This document shows, in pieces, positions 34,941 through 43,882 of a DNA stretch of 63,929 nt (its first letter is position 1; each line of letters starts with the position of its first letter). Below the pieces are notes generated by a model. It saw only the letters and a list, made by a program, of their open reading frames with translations. It ran no database searches and was not told the DNA's origin. Origin of the DNA: a bacterium (GTDB lineage Bacteria; Zixibacteria; MSB-5A5; GN15; FEB-12); assembly GCA_030605565.1 (NCBI GenBank), contig JAUWIB010000037.1, positions 1-63,929 on the forward strand. Reading direction: 5' to 3'. The position numbers and the translations under genes are program-made.

Positions 34941-36314
34941 ATGATCAGACTCTTATTGATAACAACTGCTTTGACGATCCTTGGATCGCTACCGGTCTGG
35001 TCGGCGGGCGTCGCCCAGGAAGAAATCTATCGTGCCCGCGACCGCGTCATGCCGGCGGTGGTGCATATTCAGCCGGTGATCAAGAATTATCGTACCGGCG
35101 AACTGGAGAAACAGGCGGTGGTCGGCTCCGGTGTAATTTTCCACCCGGATGGCTACGTGGTGACCAACTATCATGTAGCCGGCAAGGCCGAACGAATCCT
35201 GTGCACTCTTTATGACAAGGAAGTGGTGCCGGCTGAGTTCATCGGTGGTGATCCCCCAACCGATATCGCCGTAATCAAGCTGAAACTGGATGACTACACC
35301 GGGAAGATCAGCATCGCCGAGTTCGGCGATTCCGATTCGATCGAAGTGGGCCAGTATGTTCTGGCCATGGGATCGCCGTTGTCGCTTTCGAGATCGGTCT
35401 CGGCCGGTGTCATCTCGACTCGGGATCGCTATTTCTCCAGTGAAGTGCGACTGCCCTCGGGCGAGCGGACCGGTCGCTACAATCTTTGGATACAGACCGA
35501 TGCAGCTATAAACCCCGGCAACTCCGGCGGTCCGTTGGTCGACATGGCGGGTCGCGTGGTCGGTATCAATTCGCGGGCCACAATGTTCGCCAACAATCTT
35601 GGGTTCGCTATCCCGGTCAATGTAGTCAAAGGGGTCACCGAGGCTATCATCAGGGACGGCAAAGTCACCCGTAGCTGGATCGGTCTGCACTGCCAGGCGA
35701 TGCAGGAGATGGAGGACCACTTTGGTACCGCCGTCAACACGGGGGTACTGATCTCATCGATAGATGCCGGTTCTCCGGCCGAAGCCGCCTTTCTGAAAGC
35801 GGGTGATGTTATTCTGGCCGTTGACGACCAACCGGTGTCGGCTCGGTTTGCGGAGGAACTACCCGCTTTCTACGCCCTGATCGCCAATCGCACTCCCGGT
35901 AGCGACATCGAACTCAAGCTGCTCCGCGGTGAGCAGGAGTATCGTTTCTCGCTTGAGACCAGGCTGTTGGGAGACTTGCAGGGAGAGGATTTCGAATGCA
36001 AGGACTGGGGCTTCACGGTCAAGGCTATCACTCAGCAGATGCAGATCGAAAACCAACTCGACGACACCTCCGGCGTCTTTGTGGTTGGTGTCAAAAGAGT
36101 AGGCTCGGCCGATCAGGGGGGGCTTCGGCGTGATGATGTAGTCTTGCAGGTGAACGATTACCCGGTGGCAGGGCTGAGTGACTTCATCCAGCTTTATCAG
36201 CAACTCGACGAATCCGACGCCGAGCGCGTTCTGTTGACCGTCAAGAGAGGCGGGGCCAGGCGCTTTGTGCTTCTGAAAACCGACGATGAACAGGGAGAAC
36301 CAACCGATGAATAG
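34941..36314 (+). CDS. HtrA/DegP-family serine protease with two PDZ domains
   Basis: About 457 aa from the ATG at 34941. A signal peptide (MIRLLLITTALTILGSLPVW) precedes a trypsin-like domain with a complete triad: His78 in VTNYHVAG, Asp108 in PPTDIAVIK and Ser195 in NPGNSGGPL. Two PDZ-like segments follow, at about residues 250-340 and 360-450. It is a periplasmic quality-control protease. Its last eight bases overlap the next gene, a catalytically dead paralogue, so the two are probably made together. Confidence 0.92.
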   Translation: MIRLLLITTALTILGSLPVWSAGVAQEEIYRARDRVMPAVVHIQPVIKNYRTGELEKQAVVGSGVIFHPDGYVVTNYHVAGKAERILCTLYDKEVVPAEFIGGDPPTDIAVIKLKLDDYTGKISIAEFGDSDSIEVGQYVLAMGSPLSLSRSVSAGVISTRDRYFSSEVRLPSGERTGRYNLWIQTDAAINPGNSGGPLVDMAGRVVGINSRATMFANNLGFAIPVNVVKGVTEAIIRDGKVTRSWIGLHCQAMQEMEDHFGTAVNTGVLISSIDAGSPAEAAFLKAGDVILAVDDQPVSARFAEELPAFYALIANRTPGSDIELKLLRGEQEYRFSLETRLLGDLQGEDFECKDWGFTVKAITQQMQIENQLDDTSGVFVVGVKRVGSADQGGLRRDDVVLQVNDYPVAGLSDFIQLYQQLDESDAERVLLTVKRGGARRFVLLKTDDEQGEPTDE

Positions 36315-37764
36315 CGCCAGAAGTAGAAACCTTTCGCGAACTGTGGTTTTGGCCGGGCTACTCCTGGTTTTCGTGGGTGGGCTGGCTCCATCCGGCTGGG
36401 GTCAGGAGTTCGACTTTGAACGCCTATATAAGAAAATCCGACCATTTACGGTGATCATTGATATGGAATTGGAGATATCGTTTGGTGTTCACTCCACTGA
36501 ACAACAGGAACGGTATCTCGGGACCATTGTCACCGAAGACGGGTTAGTGATGTTCAACGGTAGCGACCTTTCGGGCGCCGGTTTCATGTCTGCCATGCCG
36601 GGTCTCAGTGTGACCACCGAGCCGACCAGTATCGAAGTCTCAATCATGGACGGCGCCTCTTACAACGGCGAATACCTGGGTGTTGATCGCTTCACCGGAA
36701 TCGGTTTCATCAGGATAATCGGCGCCGATGACCAGTCTTTCCGACCGATCAAATTCAAAGACCGGAGCATGTTCGAGGTGGGTGAATGGCTGGCGCTTTA
36801 CATGCTGCTCCCGGAGTTCATTGATCCGCCGATAGCGGCTGACGTCGGCATGGTGTCATCATTGGTACAGTCGCCAATTCATTTTGCTTTGACCGTTGGC
36901 TTCCATCCGCTGCAAACGACGTCGGTGCTTTTTGACGAGGATATGGAGCCGGTGGGTGTCCTGGGGACCTTGATTGATCCGGCCGCGGCTGGTCACGATG
37001 TCGCAGGACTAATGGAGGCGCTCGGTCGATTTGGGGTACCGCTTCTTGGTGTGATCACCACCGATCGCCTTGAGCGGATTATCGCCGACCCCCCGACTCG
37101 CACCGGTGAGGACCGCGGCTGGTTGGGGATCAGACTTCAGGCGCTGACTTCCGACATCGCCGACTACTGGGGGCTGGGTACTTCCGGTGGTATTATCGTC
37201 AACGAAGCCCTCAGGAATTCGCCGGCCGCCAAAGCCGGTTTGCAGGTGGGTGATGTTATCATTCTGGTGAACGGGGAACAGGTCGATGTCGATCGTGATG
37301 AAAACCTGACCATATTCCAGCGCCGGATCGCTGAGTTGGGCCCGGGCGCCTCGGTTGAGATGACAGTCCTTCGCCCGACTAACGGAAAAGCGGACACGCT
37401 GACCCTGTTGGCTTCGTTGGAAAAAGCTCCCATCGGCCCCACCGACGCGCCTGAGTATGAGAATGAGCACCTCGAATTCAAGGTGCGCGATCTGGTGTTC
37501 GACGACTATCTCTATCTGAATCTGGACCCCGCAACCTTCAATGGTGTCTTCGTGTCAAGGATGGACCAAGGTGGTCTGGCTATTGTCGGCGGCCTCCAAT
37601 TCGGCGATATCATCCAGCGTATCGGAGAAACGGAGATCAGTACCGTCGACGATGCCCGGGCGGCAATGGAACAAGTCGAAGAGACCAAACCCAGCGAACT
37701 GATTTTGTTGGTTTGGCGCAACAACCAGACTATGTTCGTCAACATCAAGACCGATTGGGACTGA
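36307..37764 (+). CDS. Catalytically inactive HtrA-like protein with two PDZ domains
   Basis: A 485-aa exported protein (signal peptide to about residue 26). It follows the HtrA layout, but the triad positions are lost. The His site reads TEDGLVMFNGSDL instead of a TNxHV form, the Asp site reads RFTGIGFIRI, and the Ser site reads TSVLFDEDMEPVGVLG with no GNSGG. Two PDZ segments, WLGIRLQALTSDIADYWGL and the C-terminal GLQFGDIIQRIGE, remain well formed. It overlaps the active protease gene by eight bases. It probably acts as a partner, adaptor or chaperone to it (inference). Confidence 0.82.
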   Translation: MNSARSRNLSRTVVLAGLLLVFVGGLAPSGWGQEFDFERLYKKIRPFTVIIDMELEISFGVHSTEQQERYLGTIVTEDGLVMFNGSDLSGAGFMSAMPGLSVTTEPTSIEVSIMDGASYNGEYLGVDRFTGIGFIRIIGADDQSFRPIKFKDRSMFEVGEWLALYMLLPEFIDPPIAADVGMVSSLVQSPIHFALTVGFHPLQTTSVLFDEDMEPVGVLGTLIDPAAAGHDVAGLMEALGRFGVPLLGVITTDRLERIIADPPTRTGEDRGWLGIRLQALTSDIADYWGLGTSGGIIVNEALRNSPAAKAGLQVGDVIILVNGEQVDVDRDENLTIFQRRIAELGPGASVEMTVLRPTNGKADTLTLLASLEKAPIGPTDAPEYENEHLEFKVRDLVFDDYLYLNLDPATFNGVFVSRMDQGGLAIVGGLQFGDIIQRIGETEISTVDDARAAMEQVEETKPSELILLVWRNNQTMFVNIKTDWD

Positions 37765-38113
37765 GCCTTTCCGACGGCTTCCCTTGCGGCCGTTCTCCAT
37801 GCTGTGTCCTTTCATTCGCAGTGAATCTGCATCCGATTGCCGCTTGGGCAGTGTTCTGCGCATTTGCTTTGCTTGCCTGGCTTCGCTGATCACTCAAGGT
37901 CGCTGCAAAAGGATGCCTGCATACTTCAGTAACTCATTGCCAATCAACGAATCATTCTACCCGCTGTGCACCGATTGAACAGCTTGCCGACCGCGCCCCG
38001 CTGGCCCGGCCAGGGGCACGAGGTTTGCATTTGGTGACGTTGGCGGGTTCGCCGATTGCGCCGCACCCGTCATGACAGGCAACGATAATGATGCGTAAGC
38101 GAAAGGATAGTCG
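37765..38113. other. Intergenic gap, nothing supported
   Basis: 349 bases between the HtrA pair and the T9SS protein. No convincing gene or strong hairpin is visible. The promoter of the next gene must lie here, but I see no clear -35/-10 pair. Confidence 0.4.
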
Positions 38114-38962
38114 ATGAAACGACAAATGTTACCGATTCTCATAGTGATCTTGCTGGTCCTGCCATCGCTGGCTGCCGCCCAGTTCTCCAGCTTCGCGGGC
38201 ACGGTTATGGTCGATATGGTCGAGGTGAACCCCGGCGCCAGCTTTGAGGTCAATGTCAGGCTGGTCGGGAACAACATGGCCATTGCCGGTATGCAGTTGC
38301 CGCTCAAGTTCAACAGTCCGTTTCTCACGCTGGACTCAGTCTCATACGCGACATCGATCAAGCCCGCCGGTACGGGCGCCTCGGGACTGATTGATCCCGT
38401 ATCGGACACTCTTTCGATCAACTACTATCCCAACTACAACGTCTTCCCGATAGCCACCGTATCCGCTGCCGAAGGCGTGCTGGCCACTATGCATTTCACC
38501 CTCTCGTCCTTGGCGCCGGTCGGTGCGATCGCTATCGATTCGATCTACCATGGTGAGGGTCCGCTACTCTGGTCCGGAATCGGGTTCACCGATGCCGATG
38601 GTCTGGAACTCAAGCTGCCGTCCGGCTTCATCCCGGGCGAGATCATGGTGCTCATGCCGACCGCCGTCGACGACGACGCAGCCGATCAAGCCCTGCCAGG
38701 GCAATTCGGTCTGGCTCAGAACTACCCCAATCCATTCAATCCGACGACCACAATAGAGTTCGCCCTGCCGACGGCCTGCCATGTCAAGCTCGAAGTGTTC
38801 AACGTCCTGGGTCAGAAAACGGCCCTGCTGGTGAACGGTCCTGTGACTGCCGGCGTCCATCAGGTCGAGTTCGATGCTTCCTCAGCCCCCAGCGGTATTT
38901 ATTTCTACCGGTTGATCGCCGAATCAACGAGTCTGACCAAGAAAATGATCCTCGTCAAATAA
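38114..38962 (+). CDS. Secreted cohesin-like protein with type IX secretion sorting domain
   Basis: A 282-aa protein. A signal peptide ending near LAAAQ is followed by a beta-sandwich of the cohesin-like kind (VEVNPGASFEVNVRLVGNN...AIAGMQLPLKF, about residues 30-180). The C-terminal domain starts FGLAQNYPNPFNPTTTIEF and ends GIYFYRLIAES..LTKKMILVK, the type A sorting domain recognised by the Por/T9SS apparatus. Cell-surface or secreted. AAAGGA precedes the ATG. Confidence 0.88.
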   Translation: MKRQMLPILIVILLVLPSLAAAQFSSFAGTVMVDMVEVNPGASFEVNVRLVGNNMAIAGMQLPLKFNSPFLTLDSVSYATSIKPAGTGASGLIDPVSDTLSINYYPNYNVFPIATVSAAEGVLATMHFTLSSLAPVGAIAIDSIYHGEGPLLWSGIGFTDADGLELKLPSGFIPGEIMVLMPTAVDDDAADQALPGQFGLAQNYPNPFNPTTTIEFALPTACHVKLEVFNVLGQKTALLVNGPVTAGVHQVEFDASSAPSGIYFYRLIAESTSLTKKMILVK

Positions 38963-38991
38963 TGATACAGGCAGGTTCTGCCGATTATTAT

Positions 38992-39027
38992 AGGGACTGC
39001 CCATAAAGGGCCGTCCCTGTTTTTTTT
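38992..39027 (+). terminator. Intrinsic terminator after the T9SS protein
   Basis: AGGGACTGCCC and GGGCCGTCCCT pair with one mismatch around an ATAAA loop, followed by a run of eight T. Confidence 0.85.
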
Positions 39028-39038
39028 GAGTGTTTAGA

Positions 39039-40736
39039 ATGACTACCGATGTACAGGAAAAGAAGGAGGTCCGGATAGGCGACTATGTCGTCACCGGCAA
39101 AATAGGCCAGGGTGGTATCGCGGAGATTTTCCGGGCGCGGCAGGAATCGCTGGATCGTGATGTCGCTATCAAGATACTTTTCCCCAAGTTTACCTCCGAC
39201 CCTGATATAGTCCGACGCTTCGAGCGCGAGTCATTGGTCGTGGGTCGGCTGAATCATCCCAATATCGTGCATATCATAGATCGCGGCACAGCCGGCGGGC
39301 GCTATTATTTTGTAATGGAATACGTGGATGGCACCAATCTGCGGGAAGTGATCAACGCCGACAAAATTCCGCTAAGAACCAAACTGGAGGCAATCGTGTC
39401 GGTCTGCAAGGCGCTGGACTACGCCCACAAAAACGGTGTTATCCATCGCGATATCAAACCGGCCAACGTGTTGATCGACCGTCAGGGGAATGCCCTGGTA
39501 GCCGATTTCGGCATTGCGCAGATTGTCAGCACGCCGGAGAGCGAGACGACCTCGACCGACGTGATCATGGGGACGTTTGCCTATATGTCGCCGGAACAAA
39601 AAGTCAGTTCCACCAATGTCGACCACACAACCGACATCTATGCGGTCGGTGTGATGCTTTACGAAGTGTTGATCGGCCAGAAACCGATGGGACGCTTCAA
39701 ACTTCCCAGCGAGATCAATCGTCAACTCGATTCCCGCTTTGATGATATCATCCTGAAGTGCTTGTCTCAGGATCCGAAGGACCGCTACCAGTCGGCTGTC
39801 CAGCTAAAGGACGCTATCCTTGAGATAATCGGGAGTGCCGAACCGGGTGAAGGCGGCGACGGTCCCGGTTATGACGATTCCGATTCATTTCTTGGCAAGT
39901 GTCGCCATCTGGATACCATCAAAGAAACCAAATTCGGGTCCACTATCCTGGTGGAGAACAAGCTCAACAAGCGGCTCTACGTCATCAAGAAGCACAACAA
40001 GGGGGAGGCCGGGCGCAAAGAGGCCAACTTGCTGAAGTCGCTGAAACACAAAAACGTGATCAACACCTTCGGCGCCGGTGGTGACAAGAAGACCACCGTG
40101 GTCATCTCGGAGTATGCCCCCGGCGGTTCCCTGGCCGATCGGTTGGTTCGACGGTGGGATTGGGAGAAGGCCTTTGGCGTCATGCTGCAGGTTGCGGCGG
40201 GGATAGATTTCGTTCACAAGAACAATATCGTTCACGGTAATCTGAGACCGTCCAATGTCCTGTTCGACGCTAACGAAGTCGTCAAGCTATCGGACTTTGG
40301 GTTGCCGATTCACTACGATGGTCCCGGCAAGAAAAACTGGTATTCACCCCCGGAGCGTAAAGCCTCGCGTCAGGGGGATATCTACGGCATGGGTGTCATT
40401 CTGCACCAGATGCTGACTGGTCGCAACCCCGGCTACGATTCCGGCAGCAATCTGCACCTTGATGACATGCGCGGCGAACTGCCCCACGACGTCTGCGATA
40501 TTCTCGGCAAACTACTGGCTATCCGCGTGGCTCATCGCTACCAGACGGCTGAGGAGTTCATGTTTGATTGGAGCGAGGCTGACCGCCGCCGTCGTGACAA
40601 GGTCCAGCGCCAGGTACCCAAGACCGAAACCGCGCCGCCACCCAAGGAGAATCCGGCATGGATATACGCTGCCGTCGGAGTCGGCGTGATTCTCACGGTG
40701 CTGATCGTCCTATACGTCTCCGGCGCATTGTCGTAG
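39039..40736 (+). CDS. Tail-anchored Ser/Thr kinase with tandem kinase and pseudokinase domains
   Basis: A 565-aa protein. Kinase 1 (about residues 15-265) is complete: GKIGQGGIAEIF loop, VAIKILF lysine, HRDIKPANV with Asp138, and VADFGIAQI. A second kinase-like domain (about 300-510) keeps a VIKKH lysine and LSDFGL, but its catalytic loop reads VHGNLRPSNVLFD, with Asn401 where the catalytic Asp should be. A single C-terminal helix (IYAAVGVGVILTVLIVLYV) anchors it to the membrane with the kinases in the cytoplasm. The paired layout recalls regulator pseudokinases. The start is ATG 39039; GTG 39030 is also in frame. Confidence 0.88.
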   Translation: MTTDVQEKKEVRIGDYVVTGKIGQGGIAEIFRARQESLDRDVAIKILFPKFTSDPDIVRRFERESLVVGRLNHPNIVHIIDRGTAGGRYYFVMEYVDGTNLREVINADKIPLRTKLEAIVSVCKALDYAHKNGVIHRDIKPANVLIDRQGNALVADFGIAQIVSTPESETTSTDVIMGTFAYMSPEQKVSSTNVDHTTDIYAVGVMLYEVLIGQKPMGRFKLPSEINRQLDSRFDDIILKCLSQDPKDRYQSAVQLKDAILEIIGSAEPGEGGDGPGYDDSDSFLGKCRHLDTIKETKFGSTILVENKLNKRLYVIKKHNKGEAGRKEANLLKSLKHKNVINTFGAGGDKKTTVVISEYAPGGSLADRLVRRWDWEKAFGVMLQVAAGIDFVHKNNIVHGNLRPSNVLFDANEVVKLSDFGLPIHYDGPGKKNWYSPPERKASRQGDIYGMGVILHQMLTGRNPGYDSGSNLHLDDMRGELPHDVCDILGKLLAIRVAHRYQTAEEFMFDWSEADRRRRDKVQRQVPKTETAPPPKENPAWIYAAVGVGVILTVLIVLYVSGALS

Positions 40737-40795
40737 CGACTTGTCACTCTGTTTTTCCAACTGAAACTCATCGACCGACTGCCGACCGCACGCAA

Positions 40796-40857
40796 CCTCA
40801 CCCTGCACGCAACCTCATCCTGAGCGGAGTCGAAGGATGAGCGGAGTTGAAGGATCG
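40796..40857. repeat. CTGAGCGGAGTCGAAG-type dispersed repeat
   Basis: Two staggered copies (tgagcggagtcgaaggatg and gagcggagttgaaggat). Related copies are at 48340-48375 and 55981-56055, the last a pair of inverted arms. Elements of this type are widespread in bacterial genomes. Confidence 0.7.
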
Positions 40858-40865
40858 AATCCTCA

Positions 40866-40905
40866 GTAGGTCAGGATCACAATCCGCCGCGGCGGACTGA
40901 CCTAC
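40866..40905. repeat. GTAG-headed hairpin at the left edge of the islet
   Basis: GTAGGTCAG and CTGACCTAC are the outer arms; an inner TCCGCC-GC-GGCGGA stem lies between. It is followed by AATAC, the same flank as the element at 43836. Confidence 0.7.
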
Positions 40906-40937
40906 AATACTGGTTGCTCGATTTATATACTCATTTA

Positions 40938-41384
40938 TCAGTCGTAGGATAAGCGAGTTTTTTCATCAGCTAATAGTGGCTGAATAATCGCTTGCCATCC
41001 TGTATCATCCCATGTTCCCAACTGCTCATGTATATTGAGGTACTTCTGAGGTATAGGATGAGAACCATAAACGACTTCAAGACTATATTTCGTTTTAATA
41101 AAGTCACGAAAATACGTGATATAAGGACATGGAGGATAACCCACGATTAATCCGGTGGCAAGATGTATCGCCTTTGCTCCGTTCCCTTGCATTTCCTCCA
41201 CGGCATATTCAATATTACCACCCGGGCACCCATCGCATGTGGTGTATCCGATGATTTCAACTTCCATGTTCTTGTACCTACTGAAGGCACCTTCTCTGTT
41301 TCGCAATGATCTGAAGCATTTTCCGCCTGCACACCTGCGATAGCGGTCACAGATGATTATGCCGATCTTTGTTTTTTCTTTCAT
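40938..41384 (-). CDS. CGGC-domain predicted metal-binding protein
   Basis: A 148-aa protein beginning MKEKTKIGIIICDRYRRCAG. It contains CAGGKCFRSLRNREGAF and TTCDGCPGGNIEYAVEEM, the cysteine pattern of the CGGC family (predicted metal binding, unknown reaction). A further cysteine lies in GYPPCPYITYF. It stands alone on the reverse strand at the left of the low-GC islet. The biochemical function of the family is not established. Confidence 0.8.
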   Translation of the reverse strand: MKEKTKIGIIICDRYRRCAGGKCFRSLRNREGAFSRYKNMEVEIIGYTTCDGCPGGNIEYAVEEMQGNGAKAIHLATGLIVGYPPCPYITYFRDFIKTKYSLEVVYGSHPIPQKYLNIHEQLGTWDDTGWQAIIQPLLADEKTRLSYD

Positions 41385-41445
41385 ATCGCCTCCAACTGTA
41401 AGAAAATATGAAACATGTTGTTAACCACTTTATATCTAAGTCTCT

Positions 41446-41490
41446 GTCGAAACCCCTGTGCTGAAAGTCCGCCGTAGGAGGAGTTTCGAC
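41446..41490. repeat. GTCGAAAC...GTTTCGAC imperfect hairpin
   Basis: Eight-base perfect outer arms with a 29-base interior that contains CCTGTG and a GTAGG motif. It belongs to the same family as the element at 56712-56738. Confidence 0.55.
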
Positions 41491-41513
41491 ACCGTCAAGC
41501 GCTGTCTCTTGTC

Positions 41514-41535
41514 AGGAGCACAGGGCTCCTGAGCT
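41514..41535. repeat. 22-bp direct repeat, left copy (hairpin)
   Basis: The 22-bp unit at 41514-41535 (aggagcacagggctcctgag plus ct) is identical to 42339-42360. Each folds as a hairpin with an ACAGG loop. Together the copies bracket the cyclase-like gene. Confidence 0.85.
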
Positions 41536-41542
41536 ATATCGA

Positions 41543-42346
41543 TCAAATGCGTATCAAGAACACTGGGTCATTATAGAATCGCGACTGCCTGCACGAGAAG
41601 TTGTGGTACTTTGCGGTCCAGATGTACTTCTTGTATATGTCAGGGTTTTCCCGAAACCTCTCCAGATTCGATTTTATGGAACCCTTGTGATTCAGAAGTA
41701 TTATTGCTTCTTTAGAAGGATCGCGACCAGTGTGAACTGGATGTAAGTAGTTAATGAATCTTACGTTATCATAATCCACGAACACACAATCAGTATACCG
41801 CCCATTGGCTTTAATGTCAGGGCGGGCGTCAACAAACTGTTCCGCTGATTGAAGGAGAATAATCCGCGGGTACGAAGCCCGCTTTTCAGCCTCTGCCAGC
41901 TCGTTCAGAAGATGACCGAACACGAGGTTGTCCCCAATGTGGATGCTGCCAACAGCGATCCCGCCTCTTATGAACAAACCATCTCTTGCCAACTGCAATT
42001 GTAAATGAACCATGTTCCAGCATGCTTGGGAAAACTCGAATCGTACGCTGTCCGCCACAAGGGATGGATATCCAACAATCACGTTGTCGGAGAAAACCTT
42101 CATGCGCCATTTCACACCACTGGGATCATCAATGTGTGAATGTGCGTTCTGCAGTTTTTGATTGAGCCACTCGAGTTCTTCTTGCTCTGTCCCGTTTTCG
42201 TGCGCTGTGCGCATCCTGTCCTTGTAGCCAAGTATATCAACAATTGCGACCACAGATTGCTCCATGATCGGCTTGCCGTCAGCATCGAAGTATGGCTTTT
42301 GTTGATTGTTCACAATGCTGTATACGTTCCTCCCTGTTAGGAGCAC
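41543..42346 (-). CDS. Class III nucleotidyl cyclase-like protein, uncharacterised
   Basis: Up to 267 aa. It shows the order of motifs of a class III cyclase fold: VVAIVDILGYKDRM (Asp37), KVFSDNVIVGYPS (Asp87), then IRGGIAVGSIHIGDNLVFGH and a helix-strand ending RIILLQSAEQF. The two aspartates sit where metal-binding residues are expected. The remaining active-site residues cannot be assigned with confidence. There is no sensor or transmembrane part. The longest start (GTG 42346) lies inside a repeat hairpin; GTG 42310 or ATG 42265 may be the real one. Cyclases of this compact type can act in Pycsar-type defence, but no recognised effector is adjacent. Function unproven. Confidence 0.5.
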   Translation of the reverse strand: MLLTGRNVYSIVNNQQKPYFDADGKPIMEQSVVAIVDILGYKDRMRTAHENGTEQEELEWLNQKLQNAHSHIDDPSGVKWRMKVFSDNVIVGYPSLVADSVRFEFSQACWNMVHLQLQLARDGLFIRGGIAVGSIHIGDNLVFGHLLNELAEAEKRASYPRIILLQSAEQFVDARPDIKANGRYTDCVFVDYDNVRFINYLHPVHTGRDPSKEAIILLNHKGSIKSNLERFRENPDIYKKYIWTAKYHNFSCRQSRFYNDPVFLIRI

Positions 42347-42360
42347 AGGGCTCCTGAGCT
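42339..42360. repeat. 22-bp direct repeat, right copy (hairpin)
   Basis: Identical to 41514-41535. It overlaps the longest possible start of the cyclase-like gene and precedes the next gene's stop by about 20 bases. Confidence 0.85.
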
Positions 42361-42381
42361 TGTCGACTCAGTTGCGGTCAG

Positions 42382-43752
42382 CTATGCTTCGGGATCAAAC
42401 ATCTTCTGCGCATATTTGGATTTCAGTTCATCAATGTATCGCAAGAAGACTGGCTTCTCTCCAACCTTCATCTTCTGTATTACAGTTTCAAGGCCACGGA
42501 TACTGTTCCCAATCCTGGACTCGATGCGCGAAGCGATGTCATCAAGACTTAGCAGCCGCAATCCAGAGACCAGAATGTCCTTGGCTCCTACTACCGCTCC
42601 ATACGGCATAACGATAAGAGACGCAATCGTATGAACGAAATGAGCAGTTCGGCGCTGCATAAGTTCGCGGTGATGGCGAGGTAACTCACTGTTGATTGCC
42701 CGCCTATACTCCTGCAGCAAGTCCTGTTCGATCTCGTCAAGTTCATGCATTAGGTAGACAAGACGTTCTGGATCAGCCATGGTGAGCCCTGCTTTCGTCC
42801 TCGTCTGAATTGCATTGTACTTGTCGACAAACGACCCTTCGATTGCGATCCGGTGCAATTCGATGGCATCTTCAATCGTCAGTGCATCTAGAAGGTCTGT
42901 TGGAAAATAGGTGGACGTACTGGTTTTAACAAGATCGACAAAGATCTTGAAGAAGACCTCATGTTCCGATAAAGACGTTCTCGCCCCGCTCAGATCCGAT
43001 AAACGAAAGTCAATGATGTTCTCTTGGGGGAGAATTCCTTCAGAGTCAACCGCTCGCGCACCGGAGAGATAATACAGAAAATCAGCGTAAGAATTGATAG
43101 TCTCTCTGAGTGTCAATTCGTTACACTGCTTGGACGCTCGGTAGACAACACCACGGCTTAGCGACTCTGTGTTCTCTAGTTCAGAACACAAGGATTCAGG
43201 AACCTTCAGACCCTTCTCCAAAAGTATGAGGCTTGGTAGACTGTTGGTGTTCCGAAGATCGGAAATTAGACGAGACTTGAACCAGTTACTCGTTTCGCTG
43301 GTGTTCCACTTCACTGGTTGGGCACTAGTGTCGATCAGTTGAGCCATTTCGCGCTGCTCAGCACCGTGATATAGCGTTGCCTCCCCTGGTGATAGAGATT
43401 CCCGTTTGGCCTCGAGAAAATCGACGCAGGTCGGAAACTCTTCGCGGAGTGCAGGAACGATTATGCGTTCAGAGAATAGTTGGGGGTGCGGGAATATGAC
43501 CTCACGAGCAAGCTCTGATTCGAGCAAGTGAGAAGCAGCTATAATGACGTGTCCCTTTGTTAGAGCTAGTAGCTTCAGTTTTCGGATCAGGTTACGCTTG
43601 ATCCCCTCCACGTCACTAGCCGTCCACGCGACTTGGGAATAGGTAACGCGGTCGAATTCAGTGAAGTAAACTCGGTTTGTATTGAGTCCGCCCGGTTCAG
43701 CTTTGATCACTGCCCTGTTACCTTGTTTTGTCGCGAGGCCCGTCAGTCCCAT
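42382..43752 (-). CDS. Uncharacterised 456-aa protein of the islet
   Basis: I do not recognise this protein. It starts MGLTGLATKQGNRAVIKAEP (ATG 43752; TTG 43758 is two codons further upstream), has no signal peptide, and looks mainly helical. The second half is rich in charged helices (ELDEIEQDLLQEYRRAI, RIESRIGNSIRGLETVIQKM), with one hydrophobic stretch near FVHTIASLIVMPYGAVVGA. It lies immediately upstream of the cyclase-like gene on the same strand and has the same lower-GC, atypical codon look. It could be a partner of that gene, but only position supports this. Confidence 0.55.
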   Translation of the reverse strand: MGLTGLATKQGNRAVIKAEPGGLNTNRVYFTEFDRVTYSQVAWTASDVEGIKRNLIRKLKLLALTKGHVIIAASHLLESELAREVIFPHPQLFSERIIVPALREEFPTCVDFLEAKRESLSPGEATLYHGAEQREMAQLIDTSAQPVKWNTSETSNWFKSRLISDLRNTNSLPSLILLEKGLKVPESLCSELENTESLSRGVVYRASKQCNELTLRETINSYADFLYYLSGARAVDSEGILPQENIIDFRLSDLSGARTSLSEHEVFFKIFVDLVKTSTSTYFPTDLLDALTIEDAIELHRIAIEGSFVDKYNAIQTRTKAGLTMADPERLVYLMHELDEIEQDLLQEYRRAINSELPRHHRELMQRRTAHFVHTIASLIVMPYGAVVGAKDILVSGLRLLSLDDIASRIESRIGNSIRGLETVIQKMKVGEKPVFLRYIDELKSKYAQKMFDPEA

Positions 43753-43835
43753 AGGCAACCACTACGGTATCCAGACCACGTACCGTTTCTTGGAGTCCAC
43801 TATGCGGGGCTCGGTATTCCCGACATCTACTTTGC

Positions 43836-43862
43836 GTCAGGATCACAAGGATCCTGACCTAC
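43836..43862 (-). repeat. GTAG-headed REP-like hairpin at the right edge of the islet
   Basis: On the reverse strand: GTAG, GTCAGGATC, CTTGT loop, GATCCTGAC, a perfect 9-bp stem. The flank CTACAATAC is shared with the element at 40866-40905. Confidence 0.75.
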
Positions 43863-43882
43863 AATACACAAGCAACCACACC

